From Maribacter aquivivus (lineage in GTDB: Bacteria > Bacteroidota > Bacteroidia > Flavobacteriales > Flavobacteriaceae), in NCBI RefSeq assembly GCF_900142175.1, contig NZ_FQZX01000002.1, positions 601,317 through 665,316 of the forward strand: 64,000 bases of DNA, written 5' to 3'. Below the pieces are notes generated by a model, which saw nothing but the letters and a program-made list of their open reading frames with translations, was not told the DNA's origin and searched no databases. A program made the position numbers and the translations under genes. The stretch's first letter is position 1. Every line of letters begins with the position of its first letter. Below, piece by piece: positions 53,300 to 63,641 of this stretch.

Positions 53300-55111
53300 A
53301 TGAGTACAGATACAGTAAAAAAAGATATTCTTAGAGGAGGACAGTTCCTTGTCAAAGAAACCAATTGTGAAGATGTTTTCACATTAGAAGATTTGAATGA
53401 AGAGCAACGCATGATGCGTGAAAGCACCAAAGAATTTGTTGACAGAGAACTTTGGGCACATTGGGAGCGTTTTGAAAATAAAGATTACGCCTTTACCGAA
53501 GAAACTATGCGTAAAGCTGGTGAACTAGGATTATTGAGTGTAGCTGTACCAGAATCATATGGTGGTATGGGTATGGGATTCGTTTCTACCATGTTAGTAT
53601 GTGATTACATTTCCGGTGCTACTGGATCTTTCAGTACGGCTTTTGGAGCACATACAGGAATTGGAACTATGCCAATTACACTTTATGGATCTGAGGAGCA
53701 AAAACAAAAATATGTACCAAGATTAGCTTCTGGAGAATGGTTTGGCGCTTATTGCCTTACTGAACCAGGTGCTGGTTCTGATGCTAACTCAGGAAAAACT
53801 AAAGCTGTTCTTTCTGCAGATGGTAAATCATACAGTATTACAGGCCAAAAAATGTGGATTTCAAATGCAGGCTTCTGTAATATGTTTATCGTATTTGCTC
53901 GTATTGAAGATGACAAGAACATTACTGGTTTCATTGTAGAAAATGACCCAAGTAACGGTATCACTTTAGGTGATGAAGAAAAGAAATTAGGTATTCACTC
54001 CTCTTCTACTCGTCAGGTTTTCTTTAATGAAACTAAAGTTTCGACTGAAAACATGTTATCTACTAGAGGTAACGGATTCAAAATTGCAATGAACGCATTA
54101 AATGTTGGTCGTATTAAATTAGCGGCTGCTTGTTTAGATGCACAAAGAAGAGTTATCGGTGAAGCTACTAAATATGCTAACGAGCGTATTCAGTTTAAAA
54201 CTCCAATTATGAACTTTGGCGCTATTAAGTCTAAAATTGCCGAAATGGCAACTAGCGTTTATGTTGATGAATCTGCAAGTTACCGTGCTGCAAAAAATAT
54301 AGAAGATCGTATTGCTATGCGTGAAGCTGAAGGTAATACGCACCAAGAGGCTGAACTTAAAGGAGTTGAAGAATATGCTATAGAATGTTCTATTCTTAAA
54401 GTAGCTGTTTCTGAAGATTGTCAAAAAACTACAGATGAAGGTATTCAGATTTTTGGAGGTATGGGCTTTAGTGCTGATACACCAATGGAATCTGCATGGA
54501 GAGATTCAAGAATTGCCCGTATCTATGAAGGTACAAACGAAATCAACAGAATGTTGGCTGTAGGTATGCTTGTGAAAAAAGCTATGAAAGGTCATGTTGA
54601 TCTTTTAGGTCCTGCTACTGCTGTTGGTGAAGAATTAATGGGAATTCCTTCTTTTGATGTACCAGATTTTTCTGAACTATTTGCTGAAGAAAAAGATATC
54701 TTAAAAAGACTTAAAAAGGTTTTCTTAATGGTTGCTGGATCTGCGGTACAGAAATACGGAGCAGAGTTAGAGAATCACCAACAATTAATGTTGGCTGCTT
54801 CTGATATTCTTATTGAAGTTTATATGGCAGAATCTGCTTTATTACGTACTGAGAAAAATGCAAAACGATTTGGTGAAGAAGCACAAGCTACTCAAATTGC
54901 CATGTCTAGATTATACTTGTTCAGCGCTACTGAAACTATCATCAATAAAGGTAAAGAAGCTATCGTTTCTTTTGCTGAAGGTGATGAGCAAAGAATGATG
55001 TTAATGGGACTTAAACGTTTTACTAAATATACAAACTACCCTAATGTAGTTGCCTTACGCACACAAATTGCCGATAAGGTTGCTGCAGATAACGGTTACA
55101 CGTTTGACTAA
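53300..55111 (+). CDS. Acyl-CoA dehydrogenase
   Basis: FAD enzyme of 603 residues. Seen: RMMRESTKEFVDREL, AYCLTEPGAGSDANSGKTKA (about 150-170), ITGQKMWISNAGFCNMF, the FAD-binding QIFGGMGFSADTPMESAWRDSRIARIYEGTNEINRM block (about 385-420) with the catalytic Glu in YEGTNEI. A C-terminal extension of about 180 residues beyond the core resembles VLCAD-like and long-chain members. It makes the first double bond of beta-oxidation. It ends the marR-fad unit; a terminator follows at 55149. Confidence 0.9.
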   Translation: MSTDTVKKDILRGGQFLVKETNCEDVFTLEDLNEEQRMMRESTKEFVDRELWAHWERFENKDYAFTEETMRKAGELGLLSVAVPESYGGMGMGFVSTMLVCDYISGATGSFSTAFGAHTGIGTMPITLYGSEEQKQKYVPRLASGEWFGAYCLTEPGAGSDANSGKTKAVLSADGKSYSITGQKMWISNAGFCNMFIVFARIEDDKNITGFIVENDPSNGITLGDEEKKLGIHSSSTRQVFFNETKVSTENMLSTRGNGFKIAMNALNVGRIKLAAACLDAQRRVIGEATKYANERIQFKTPIMNFGAIKSKIAEMATSVYVDESASYRAAKNIEDRIAMREAEGNTHQEAELKGVEEYAIECSILKVAVSEDCQKTTDEGIQIFGGMGFSADTPMESAWRDSRIARIYEGTNEINRMLAVGMLVKKAMKGHVDLLGPATAVGEELMGIPSFDVPDFSELFAEEKDILKRLKKVFLMVAGSAVQKYGAELENHQQLMLAASDILIEVYMAESALLRTEKNAKRFGEEAQATQIAMSRLYLFSATETIINKGKEAIVSFAEGDEQRMMLMGLKRFTKYTNYPNVVALRTQIADKVAADNGYTFD

Positions 55112-55148
55112 TTCAGATTACCTTTTGTTGTTTGGTAACTTGAATATT

Positions 55149-55178
55149 AAACCGTCCCAATTGGGGCGGTTTTTTTGT
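55149..55178 (+). terminator. Intrinsic terminator after the fad operon
   Basis: AAACCGTCCCAA pairs with TTGGGGCGGTTT (55149-55160 with 55161-55172, one T-G wobble), followed by a T run. Confidence 0.83.
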
Positions 55179-55213
55179 TTGGTAAATATTGATATTGCGA
55201 CTACTTTTAAACC

Positions 55214-56638
55214 ATGCATAAAAAATTACTAGAACAGGTTTATAATACTTCCGATTTTAATTCGAATGGTCATATTCTAATCGATCAATTGTCTTCTCAC
55301 TTGGAGGATAAACTGAGTGCTTCTTCTCGTAATGCTATCAACTGGAACGAACCTGAAAAGGAACTAGAATTCTGGAAGAAATTTTTAACTAATGGAGATA
55401 AAAAAGATCTTTTTTTAGAAATAACTAAACGTACCACTTACGTACACCACCCAAATTATATGGGGCATCAAGTGAGTCCGCCAGCTCCAGTTACTGCACT
55501 CACTGGTTTAATTAGTTCATTATTAAATAATGGGACTGCGGTTTATGAGATGGGTATGTCCTCTAATGCTATTGAACGCATTATTATAGAATTGATTTGC
55601 GAGAAAATTGGTTTCGATGACACTTCTGGAGGATTCTTAACCTCTGGTGGAACATTAGCAAATTTAACTGCATTATTAAGTGCAAGAAAAGCAATTACCA
55701 AAAGAGATATTTGGAATGAGGGCAACCAAAATCAATTAGGTATTATGGTAAGCGAAGAAGCACATTATTGTGTTGATCGCGCCGCAAGAATTATGGGTTT
55801 AGGTGAACAGGGAATTATCAAAGTTCCTGTAACCAAAGAATTTAGAATGGATACCGATTTACTGGAATCTAAATTTAAAGAAGCACAGGAAAAGGGAATT
55901 GAAATCTTCGCTATTATTGGTAGTGCTCCTTCTACTGCTACCGGTATTTTTGATGACTTAGAAGTATTTGGAGAATTTGCTAAAAAACAAAATATTTGGT
56001 TTCATGTTGATGGCGCACATGGTGGAGCGGGTATTTTCTCCAAAAAATACAAGCACACCCTTAAAGGTATTGAATTGGCTGATTCTGTTGTTATTGACGG
56101 ACATAAAATGATGATGATGCCAGCGCTGACCACTGCCCTACTCTATAAAAACGTCGTAAATGCTAATGCCACTTTTAGCCAAAAAGCAGATTACTTACTT
56201 ACAGATTCTGAGCATGAAGATTGGTATAACTCTGGCAAACGTACGTTTGAATGCACTAAAAATATGATGGCTATTCATTGGTTCACGATGCTTAAATTAT
56301 ACGGAGAAGAAGTTTTTGATGCTAATGTTACCCACCTTTATGATTTAGGTGCTCACTTTGCTCATCTTATTGAAAAGGAGCCAAATTTTGAACTAGCGCT
56401 ACAACCAATGTCTAATATTGTATGTTTTAGGTATTGCCCTGCTAATATGGACGAAGAACATATAAATGCTCTTAATGCAAAAATTCGCCAATCTCTTTTA
56501 GAAGATGGCGAATTTTATATTGTACAAACGAAACTAAAAGGTATGCATTACATGCGCATTACGGTGATGAATCCGTTTACAACTGACCAACATTTTAAAG
56601 CCTTAATCAAAAAGATTAAGTCTTTTGCTACTCGCTAA
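55214..56638 (+). CDS. PLP-dependent amino acid decarboxylase (group II)
   Basis: Enzyme of 474 residues in the glutamate/aromatic/diaminobutyrate decarboxylase family. Seen: HHPNYMGHQVSPPAP, SGGFLTSGGTLANLTALLSAR (PLP phosphate-binding, about 135-157), FHVDGAHGGAG (Asp that pairs with the PLP nitrogen) and the PLP Lys in VIDGHKMMMMP (about 295-305). The substrate cannot be fixed: diaminobutyrate, aspartate or glutamate decarboxylases are all candidates. It abuts the convergent GH15 gene with no gap (56638/56639). Confidence 0.85.
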   Translation: MHKKLLEQVYNTSDFNSNGHILIDQLSSHLEDKLSASSRNAINWNEPEKELEFWKKFLTNGDKKDLFLEITKRTTYVHHPNYMGHQVSPPAPVTALTGLISSLLNNGTAVYEMGMSSNAIERIIIELICEKIGFDDTSGGFLTSGGTLANLTALLSARKAITKRDIWNEGNQNQLGIMVSEEAHYCVDRAARIMGLGEQGIIKVPVTKEFRMDTDLLESKFKEAQEKGIEIFAIIGSAPSTATGIFDDLEVFGEFAKKQNIWFHVDGAHGGAGIFSKKYKHTLKGIELADSVVIDGHKMMMMPALTTALLYKNVVNANATFSQKADYLLTDSEHEDWYNSGKRTFECTKNMMAIHWFTMLKLYGEEVFDANVTHLYDLGAHFAHLIEKEPNFELALQPMSNIVCFRYCPANMDEEHINALNAKIRQSLLEDGEFYIVQTKLKGMHYMRITVMNPFTTDQHFKALIKKIKSFATR

Positions 56639-58441
56639 CTATTCCCTTAATGACTCTAGCATTTGATCTTCACTTTCCTTTTTAGAGAAGTTGATTGCAC
56701 ACTCTATTAACGCTAAATGAGAATAGGCTTGCGGGAAGTTCCCTAATAATCTTTTGGTCTTAAAATCAATATCTTCACTAAAGAGACCTAAATGATTACT
56801 ATAACTTAATAATCGCTCAAAATACTCTAATGCTTTTTTGCGTTCTCCTATTTTAAATAAGCTATTTATATACCAGAATGTGCAAACTGTAAATGATGAT
56901 GAAGGCAAACCAAAATCATCCTCATTTTTGTAACGATATAGTAATCCGTCATTATTTAATTCCTTCCCTATGGCATGTACTGTACTTATGTATCTTTCGT
57001 CTTTTGCATTCACACATCCATAAGATTCCATCAACAATACAGATGCATCTAACTCTTTAGATCCGTAAGACTGCGTGTATGCGCCTACTTCTTCATTCCA
57101 AGCATTGTCATATATGTCTTTCCAGATTTCTGCTCTAATAGGCTCCCATTTCTCAATTTTATGCTTCTTATCTAGCATTTCGGCAACCTTAATCGCACGA
57201 TCCAAAGCTGTCCAGCATAATACTTTTGAGAATGTAAAATGTCTATCTTCTGTTCTGAACTCCCAAATACCTTTATCGGCATCTTTCCAATTATTACTTA
57301 CAATCCAAACGATTCCTTTTGTAATAGCCCAAAGGTCTTCACCATTATCAATATCTACACTAAATTTCGCCATCTGTTCATAGATAACATCCATTAGTAT
57401 ACCATAGATATCGTTTTGCTTTTGATGATAAGCTGCATTACCTATTCTTACTGGCTTAGAGCCTTTATAACCTGCTAGGTGCTCTAAGGTTACTTCGGTC
57501 AACTTCTTTTCTTTATTAATACCGTACATGATTTGAAGCTTCTCCGCCTTATCTGGTATCAAATCTATAATGAACTGTAAATAACGTCTTGCAACGTTCT
57601 TATGACCCAATTCTGATACTACTTTAATTACCATAGACGCATCGCGGATCCAACAGAATCGGTAATCCCAATTACGTACTTCGCCTATTGTCTCTGGTAA
57701 TGATGTGGTCGCTGCCGCTAAAACTGCACCTGTCTTATCATAGCTTAAAAGCTTTAATGTCAGTGCACTTCTAGAAATTTCTTCGTTGAATTTCTCATAG
57801 GTAGGTGTCAAATTAGACCAATTCAACCAATATACTTTTGTATTCTGTAAATCTAAGTAAGCCCTGTCAGTAGTAGGTAACAATAGTTTTTCATTATAAC
57901 CTACCAAAATATAACCATCTTCTTTTAACTCAATTTCGCCGCTATCTACAATAGTCTTCTTATCAAAAGAAGAATACAAAAATATAGTATCGAATTTAAC
58001 CTCATGTGTAAGGCTCGCTATAAAATCTTTTTTTATAAATGATTCAGTTTTACCCATTGCATACTCAAGCTTGGGATCGTAAACAACTGAAAATTTTGGA
58101 GCACCAGATATATATTTAAAATATCTAATCAACTCTGGTGGCGCATGGTAAGCATTACCTTCTTTTCTATAACGTGGCATGAAATCATGAATCTCAAAAT
58201 GGTCGTTGCCAGATTTAAAAGAGGTGATTAATATATTTGTGAATTGCTCATATTTTTGGGTAATGACATAGCTATCATCTACATTGATATCAAAACTACC
58301 ACCAATCTCTTCATCCAGTAATTTTGCAAAAATAGATGGACTATCAAATTCTGGTAAACAGCACCATTCAATACTTCCAGTCTTTGAAATTAATGCTGCA
58401 CTTCTACAATTCCCTATTATTCCGTAGTCTAAATTATCCAT
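56639..58441 (-). CDS. Glycoside hydrolase family 15 (glucoamylase/trehalase-like)
   Basis: Protein of 600 residues, cytoplasmic (no signal peptide), with the GH15 plan: an N-terminal beta domain (to about 200, YGIIGNCRSAALISKTGSIEWCC), a short linker and an (alpha/alpha)6 barrel (about 220-590) with VRNWDYRFCWIRDASMVI, DLWAITKGIVWIVSNNW and SSSFTVCTFWYINSLF. It is divergent from the trehalose phosphate synthase gene, so it may split trehalose, as shown for some bacterial GH15 enzymes, or an alpha-glucan. A glucoamylase role remains possible. Confidence 0.87.
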   Translation of the reverse strand: MDNLDYGIIGNCRSAALISKTGSIEWCCLPEFDSPSIFAKLLDEEIGGSFDINVDDSYVITQKYEQFTNILITSFKSGNDHFEIHDFMPRYRKEGNAYHAPPELIRYFKYISGAPKFSVVYDPKLEYAMGKTESFIKKDFIASLTHEVKFDTIFLYSSFDKKTIVDSGEIELKEDGYILVGYNEKLLLPTTDRAYLDLQNTKVYWLNWSNLTPTYEKFNEEISRSALTLKLLSYDKTGAVLAAATTSLPETIGEVRNWDYRFCWIRDASMVIKVVSELGHKNVARRYLQFIIDLIPDKAEKLQIMYGINKEKKLTEVTLEHLAGYKGSKPVRIGNAAYHQKQNDIYGILMDVIYEQMAKFSVDIDNGEDLWAITKGIVWIVSNNWKDADKGIWEFRTEDRHFTFSKVLCWTALDRAIKVAEMLDKKHKIEKWEPIRAEIWKDIYDNAWNEEVGAYTQSYGSKELDASVLLMESYGCVNAKDERYISTVHAIGKELNNDGLLYRYKNEDDFGLPSSSFTVCTFWYINSLFKIGERKKALEYFERLLSYSNHLGLFSEDIDFKTKRLLGNFPQAYSHLALIECAINFSKKESEDQMLESLRE

Positions 58442-58544
58442 TCAATAAAAATCTTAATTCATATGAGGTTTCAATTGGTATTGCCCTCCTTTTTCCCGAA
58501 ATTTAGAGAAATAATTATCAAGAAGTAGCAAAAAAATCTCTTTT

Positions 58545-60758
58545 ATGGCGAAAACTATCATTATCTCAAATAGACTACCTGTACAATTACAAATTAGCAA
58601 TGGAGACATTACTGCGGTACCAAGTGTTGGTGGTTTAGCAACCGGAATGAAATCTGTACACTCGGGTGGAGATAGCCTTTGGATTGGCTGGAGCGGATTG
58701 ACTGATGAGGAAATACCAGAAGAGCTAATTCCTAAAATTGATAAGGCACTAGCTAAACATGGATCTTCTAAAGTAAACCTTACAGAAAAAGAAGTTGATG
58801 GTTTTTACTACGGGTTTAGCAATAGAACCATATGGCCCCTATTCCACTATTTCTTAGAATACTCTGAATTTGAGCTTGAAAGTTGGGAAGTTTACAAGGC
58901 TGTTAATCAAAAATTTGCAGATGCTATTCTTGAAAAAGCCGATAATGATGATACAATCTGGATTCACGATTACCAATTAATGCTAGTACCACAAATGGTT
59001 CGTGCCCAAAGACCAGATATTTCAATCGGTTTCTTTTTACACATTCCATTTCCATCGTATGAAATATTTAGAACACTACCTTGGCGACAAGAAGTATTAC
59101 AAGGCCTATTAGGGTCTGATTTAATTGGTTTTCATACGTATGACTATGAACGCCACTTTTTAAGCTCTGTACGCAGACTATTGGGCTTAGAGGTTAGTTT
59201 TAATGATATCTACTTAGATGATAGAGTTATTAAAGTTGACTCTTTTCCCATGGGAATCGATTATAAGAAATTCAGCGATGCAGCTAAAGAACATTCGCAA
59301 CGTACTGAAGACGAAAAGTCTGAATTGCAAAAACGATTAGATACCCATAAAAAATCAGCCCCAGATGCTAAGTTCTTTTTATCTATTGACCGTTTAGATT
59401 ATACAAAAGGTATTGCGAAACGACTTAATGCTTTTGAATATTTCTTAAATAAATACCCGCAGTATAAAGAAAAAGTAAGACTTATTATACTTGCCGTGCC
59501 TTCGCGCTCCAACGTACCGCAATATCAATTACTAAAACGAGAGGTTGATGAATTGGTTGGTCGCATTAACGGCGAACTTTCAACCGTAAGCTGGACACCT
59601 ATTTGGTATTTCTACAGATCTATGCCTTTTGAAAACCTAATTGACCTATATACGTCTTCTGACATTGCTTGGTTGACACCAATTAGAGATGGTATGAATT
59701 TGGTAGCCAAAGAATATATTGCTACTAGAACTGATAAAACAGGGGTTCTAATACTTAGTGAAATGGCGGGTTCTGCCAATGAAATGAACGAATCGCTATT
59801 GATAAACCCTAACAATTTTGAACAAATTGCAGATGCTTTGAATGAAGCTATTAATATGCCTAAAGAAGAACAGATAGCTAGAAACACGCTATTACAAAAA
59901 AGGTTAGAGCGTTATAACGTTGAAAAATGGGCAAATGACTTTATGACATCGTTAGTGGGTCAAAAAGAAAAAGACCAAACTTATAAGTCAAGAAAACTCT
60001 CAGCAGACATCTTGAATACGGTGATGGATGATTATAATAAAGCAAAAAGAAGATTGGTGTTTTTGGACTATGACGGTACGTTGGCTGGTTTTCATGCGGA
60101 TCCACAAAAAGCATCGCCAGACGAAGAATTATACAAACTACTAGATGCGATTTCTTCTCAACCAAACACAGACATGTATTTAATAAGTGGGCGAGATAAA
60201 GAAACGTTCACTAAATGGTTCTTGCCTAAAAAGTACAACATGATTGTTGAACATGGCGTATGGATTTCTCAAGGTGGCGAAGAATTTAGAATGCTAGAAA
60301 ATGTTAAGAAAGACTGGATGGAGAAGATTTTACCGGTGTTAGAATCTTTTGTGGACCGTACACCTGGTAGTTTTATTGAAGAGAAAAATTATTCTTTAGC
60401 ATGGCATTATAGAAAAACAGATCCTGATTTTGGTCAAAAGCGTTCTGTTGAACTAAATACCGTACTTACAAGTCTTATCGCCAATGACGACTTAAGTGTC
60501 TTAAATGGTAATAAGGTAATGGAAATTAAAAGTAGTAACGTAAACAAAGGTAGAGCCTCTATGCGTGTGTATACCGAACATGATTACGATTTTGTTTTTG
60601 CAATTGGTGATGATTGGACCGATGAATTTATGTTTCAAGAACTACCTGAAGAATCTATTACAGTAAAGGTTGGTCGTCAAAAAACACAAGCAAGATATTT
60701 TGTTGATAACACTAAAAATGTTCGTGCAATTTTGAAGCGATTTGCCGACAAAAAATAA
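58545..60758 (+). CDS. Fused trehalose-6-phosphate synthase / trehalose-6-phosphatase
   Basis: Protein of 737 residues with two enzymes. Residues about 1-465 are OtsA (GT20): NRLPVQL, PSVGGLATGMKSVH, TIWIHDYQLMLVPQM, GIDYKKFSD and FLSIDRLDYTKGIAKRL for UDP-glucose and glucose 6-phosphate. Residues about 490-735 are OtsB of the HAD type: VFLDYDGTLAGF with the nucleophile Asp, SGRDKETFTKWF and GDDWTDEFMF. Together they make trehalose from UDP-glucose and glucose 6-phosphate. Trehalose is an osmolyte and stress protectant, fitting a marine organism. The GH15 gene is divergent. Confidence 0.92.
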   Translation: MAKTIIISNRLPVQLQISNGDITAVPSVGGLATGMKSVHSGGDSLWIGWSGLTDEEIPEELIPKIDKALAKHGSSKVNLTEKEVDGFYYGFSNRTIWPLFHYFLEYSEFELESWEVYKAVNQKFADAILEKADNDDTIWIHDYQLMLVPQMVRAQRPDISIGFFLHIPFPSYEIFRTLPWRQEVLQGLLGSDLIGFHTYDYERHFLSSVRRLLGLEVSFNDIYLDDRVIKVDSFPMGIDYKKFSDAAKEHSQRTEDEKSELQKRLDTHKKSAPDAKFFLSIDRLDYTKGIAKRLNAFEYFLNKYPQYKEKVRLIILAVPSRSNVPQYQLLKREVDELVGRINGELSTVSWTPIWYFYRSMPFENLIDLYTSSDIAWLTPIRDGMNLVAKEYIATRTDKTGVLILSEMAGSANEMNESLLINPNNFEQIADALNEAINMPKEEQIARNTLLQKRLERYNVEKWANDFMTSLVGQKEKDQTYKSRKLSADILNTVMDDYNKAKRRLVFLDYDGTLAGFHADPQKASPDEELYKLLDAISSQPNTDMYLISGRDKETFTKWFLPKKYNMIVEHGVWISQGGEEFRMLENVKKDWMEKILPVLESFVDRTPGSFIEEKNYSLAWHYRKTDPDFGQKRSVELNTVLTSLIANDDLSVLNGNKVMEIKSSNVNKGRASMRVYTEHDYDFVFAIGDDWTDEFMFQELPEESITVKVGRQKTQARYFVDNTKNVRAILKRFADKK

Positions 60759-60780
60759 CGTTACTTACATATTATTTACA

Positions 60781-62319
60781 ATGAAACAAATTCTCAATAT
60801 TGCATTTGTAAGTGTTATTTGTTGCCTTAACTCTTATGCTCAACAAGGCACAGAAGTATATCTGGCAAGTTTAGATCGGTCAAATGACTCTTTAAAAATT
60901 GGTACTCCGATAAATATTTCTAACAATGAAGGCTATGATAATCAGCCTTCATTTTTTTCTGACGATAAAATTCTATTTGCATCAACAAGAAATAATCAAA
61001 CAGATATCGCCCTTTATGATATAAACGATAAAACAACAATTTGGCTATCTAATACACCAAATGGTAGTGAATATTCTCCTTTGAAAATTCTTGGTAGAGA
61101 TGCCATTTCTGCTGTTCGCTTAGATGAAGATGGTTTACAACGTTTATACGAATATGATTTGAAAACGGGTGACTCAAAGGTATTATTACCAGATTTAAAA
61201 GTGGGTTACCATGTTTGGTTTTCTAGTGATATTATTGTTTGCACGGTTTTGATTGAAAATCGTATGGATTTGGTGGTGTATAACTTAAAAGAGAACACCC
61301 ATTATACTGCACATAAGAATGTAGGTAGGTCGTTGCATAAAATTCCGAAAAGTAACTTGATAAGTTATATTAGCAAAGCAAAGATTAATAATGGAACTTG
61401 GACAATTAAATCATTAAATCCAATTACAAAAGACGCATCTGATATTCTAAATGTATTTAGTAAAATTGAAGATGTCACCTGGTCTCCAGATGGTACTATT
61501 TTATTTTCAGATAAATCAAGAATAGCAAAGTATCAACCTCAAATAGACAATAAAATTAGCACTCTCCATGAATTTCATCCAACTGAATTAGAAATGCTAG
61601 CAATTTCTAGGCTGTCAATTAGTCCCAATGGAAAATACCTATCTTTTGTAACTAAAGATGCTCCAGATAAAATTGTACAAAAGCAAGTAGAAACTTTTAA
61701 TGCACGTGATTTAGAAGCTTTTGCAAGTTGTTATTCAGAAGATGTTGTGGTTAAAAATTTCTCTCAGGATACTATATCCATTGGTAGAGAACAACTAAAA
61801 GATGGCTATGAGGCTTTTTATAAAAAAACACCTTCCATTGAAGTTAAGGTATCTTCAAGAATTGTAATTGGTTCTACCGTAATAGACCAAGAATTTGTCA
61901 CTATTGGTGACAAACAAAAACAACAAGTGGCCATTTATGAAACTGACGGACTCATAAAAACCATGACTTTTATTAGAGATAAAAAAACAACTTTTGACCC
62001 CGAAGTCATTGTTCAAAAGCAACTTGAAGCTTATAACAATAGAGACATCGACGGTTTTTTAGCCACGTATTCAAAACAAGCTAAAATTTATAGGTATTCA
62101 GGAGAATTACAGTCAGATGGTTCAGACGCAATGCGATCCGACTATGTTGATTTCTTTAATTCTTCCCCTGATTTACATTGCGAAATTGTCAATAGAATTG
62201 TCATCGGAAATATAGTAATAGATGAAGAATCAATTACTGCAAATGGCAAAATTTTTAAAGGTGTAGCTATTTATGAAGTAGAAAATAATGAGATAGTTAA
62301 AGTAACTTTTGTTAACTAA
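60781..62319 (+). CDS. TolB-like propeller protein with two SnoaL-like domains
   Basis: Exported protein of 512 residues; signal peptide ends near SYAQ. Residues about 22-290 are TolB/WD-type blades (SNNEGYDNQPSFFSDDKILFA, then VTWSPDGTILFSD and LSISPNGKYLSFV). Residues about 300-405 and 410-512 are two SnoaL-like (NTF2-fold) domains with the repeat pattern VQKQVETFNARDLEAFASCYSEDV and VQKQLEAYNNRDIDGFLATYSKQ; both include RIVIGxxVIDxE. Start at ATG 60781: the frame opens earlier but lacks a signal peptide. The partner and ligand are unknown. It ends within the first bases of the MFS gene. Confidence 0.75.
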   Translation: MKQILNIAFVSVICCLNSYAQQGTEVYLASLDRSNDSLKIGTPINISNNEGYDNQPSFFSDDKILFASTRNNQTDIALYDINDKTTIWLSNTPNGSEYSPLKILGRDAISAVRLDEDGLQRLYEYDLKTGDSKVLLPDLKVGYHVWFSSDIIVCTVLIENRMDLVVYNLKENTHYTAHKNVGRSLHKIPKSNLISYISKAKINNGTWTIKSLNPITKDASDILNVFSKIEDVTWSPDGTILFSDKSRIAKYQPQIDNKISTLHEFHPTELEMLAISRLSISPNGKYLSFVTKDAPDKIVQKQVETFNARDLEAFASCYSEDVVVKNFSQDTISIGREQLKDGYEAFYKKTPSIEVKVSSRIVIGSTVIDQEFVTIGDKQKQQVAIYETDGLIKTMTFIRDKKTTFDPEVIVQKQLEAYNNRDIDGFLATYSKQAKIYRYSGELQSDGSDAMRSDYVDFFNSSPDLHCEIVNRIVIGNIVIDEESITANGKIFKGVAIYEVENNEIVKVTFVN

Positions 62320-63487
62320 TCTATTGAAACAAAAGCCACATATTCTCCCCATCATTATTCTCTCGCAATTTGCCTGTACTTCTACATGGTTTGCAGGGAA
62401 TGCAATATTAGAATCGCTAACCAAAAAGTTAGATTTTGGTGCAGACATTGTTAGTCATGTCATTTCTTCAGTACAATTCGGATTCATTATCGGTACCCTA
62501 ATATTCGGAGTTTTAATGATTGCAGATCGGTTCTCTCCCTCAAGAGTATTTATGATTTGTGCCTTTCTAGCATCTGTTTCTAATCTGACATTAATTTATC
62601 CAGATTTAAACGTGGGTGGTTTACTATTTGCTAGATTTAGTACAGGTTTCTTTTTAGCAGGTATTTATCCCGTAGGAATGAAAATAGCTGCTGATTACTA
62701 CGAAAAAGGACTTGGTAAAGCATTAGGTTTTTTGGTCGGAGCATTAGTTCTAGGCACCGCTTTTCCTTTTTTAATTAAAGGAAGCCCTTTAGCAAGTCAT
62801 CCAGACAAGGTTATTATATTAACCTCCAGTATTACTGCTTTTGGCGGACTATTACTTTTTTTACTTGTTCCCAACGGTCCGTATCGAGTGGCAAGTACTA
62901 CTTTAAAATTTGATGCGGGACCGAAGCTTTTTAAAAATTTCGAATTTAAAAAAGCTGCATTTGGCTATTTCGGGCACATGTGGGAACTCTATGCCTTTTG
63001 GGCTTTTACACCTATTGCCATTCAATATTTTGCCATTCAATCAGGTAGTGCTATTTCGGTCTCACTTTGGTCAGGAATCGTTATTGCCCTCGGCGGATTA
63101 TCTTGCGCCTATGGTGGCATACTTTCTCAGCGTATAGGTAGTAAAAAGGTAGCGCTTATAGCATTAATAGCATCCGGATTTCTATGTTTAATTTCTCCAC
63201 TTTTATTTTCACTTCCTATATATGTATTCTTGGCAGGTTGGTGTTTATGGGGCATTGCTGTTACTGCAGATTCTCCTCAATTCTCAAACTTGGTGGCATC
63301 AGCCGTGGCACCTGAATTAAAAGGCACTGCTCTAACTCTAGTAAATTGTATTGGTTTTGCCATTACTATTATAAGTATTCAACTTCTAGGATCACTTCAA
63401 TCGATCATCCCTATTGATCTTTTATTTATTCCTTTAGCTATAGGTCCGCTGTTAGGTGTGTACTATTTATTGAGCAAAAAGAGATGA
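62309..63487 (+). CDS. MFS transporter
   Basis: Inner membrane transporter of 392 residues with about twelve hydrophobic helices. The first half has GTLIFGVLMIADRFSPSRVF (the loop 2-3 motif of MFS proteins) and GIYPVGMKIAADYY. The second half has GGILSQRIGSKKVALIALI, which repeats that motif. The substrate is unknown. The start is TTG 62309, overlapping the propeller gene by 11 bases, or TTG 62324; no ATG is available near. Confidence 0.78.
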   Translation: MLTNLLKQKPHILPIIILSQFACTSTWFAGNAILESLTKKLDFGADIVSHVISSVQFGFIIGTLIFGVLMIADRFSPSRVFMICAFLASVSNLTLIYPDLNVGGLLFARFSTGFFLAGIYPVGMKIAADYYEKGLGKALGFLVGALVLGTAFPFLIKGSPLASHPDKVIILTSSITAFGGLLLFLLVPNGPYRVASTTLKFDAGPKLFKNFEFKKAAFGYFGHMWELYAFWAFTPIAIQYFAIQSGSAISVSLWSGIVIALGGLSCAYGGILSQRIGSKKVALIALIASGFLCLISPLLFSLPIYVFLAGWCLWGIAVTADSPQFSNLVASAVAPELKGTALTLVNCIGFAITIISIQLLGSLQSIIPIDLLFIPLAIGPLLGVYYLLSKKR

Positions 63488-63641
63488 TAATGTCTGCTTA
63501 AAAAGAAACACTTTTTTTATCCTATTAAAACTATACCATACGCTCCTATACTTTTATACATGAAATTATGCTCAACCCTATATTTTACTTAATTTTAGAA
63601 ACCTATTGCCCATACTAGCTTTACTCATAAAAAAAATTGAA

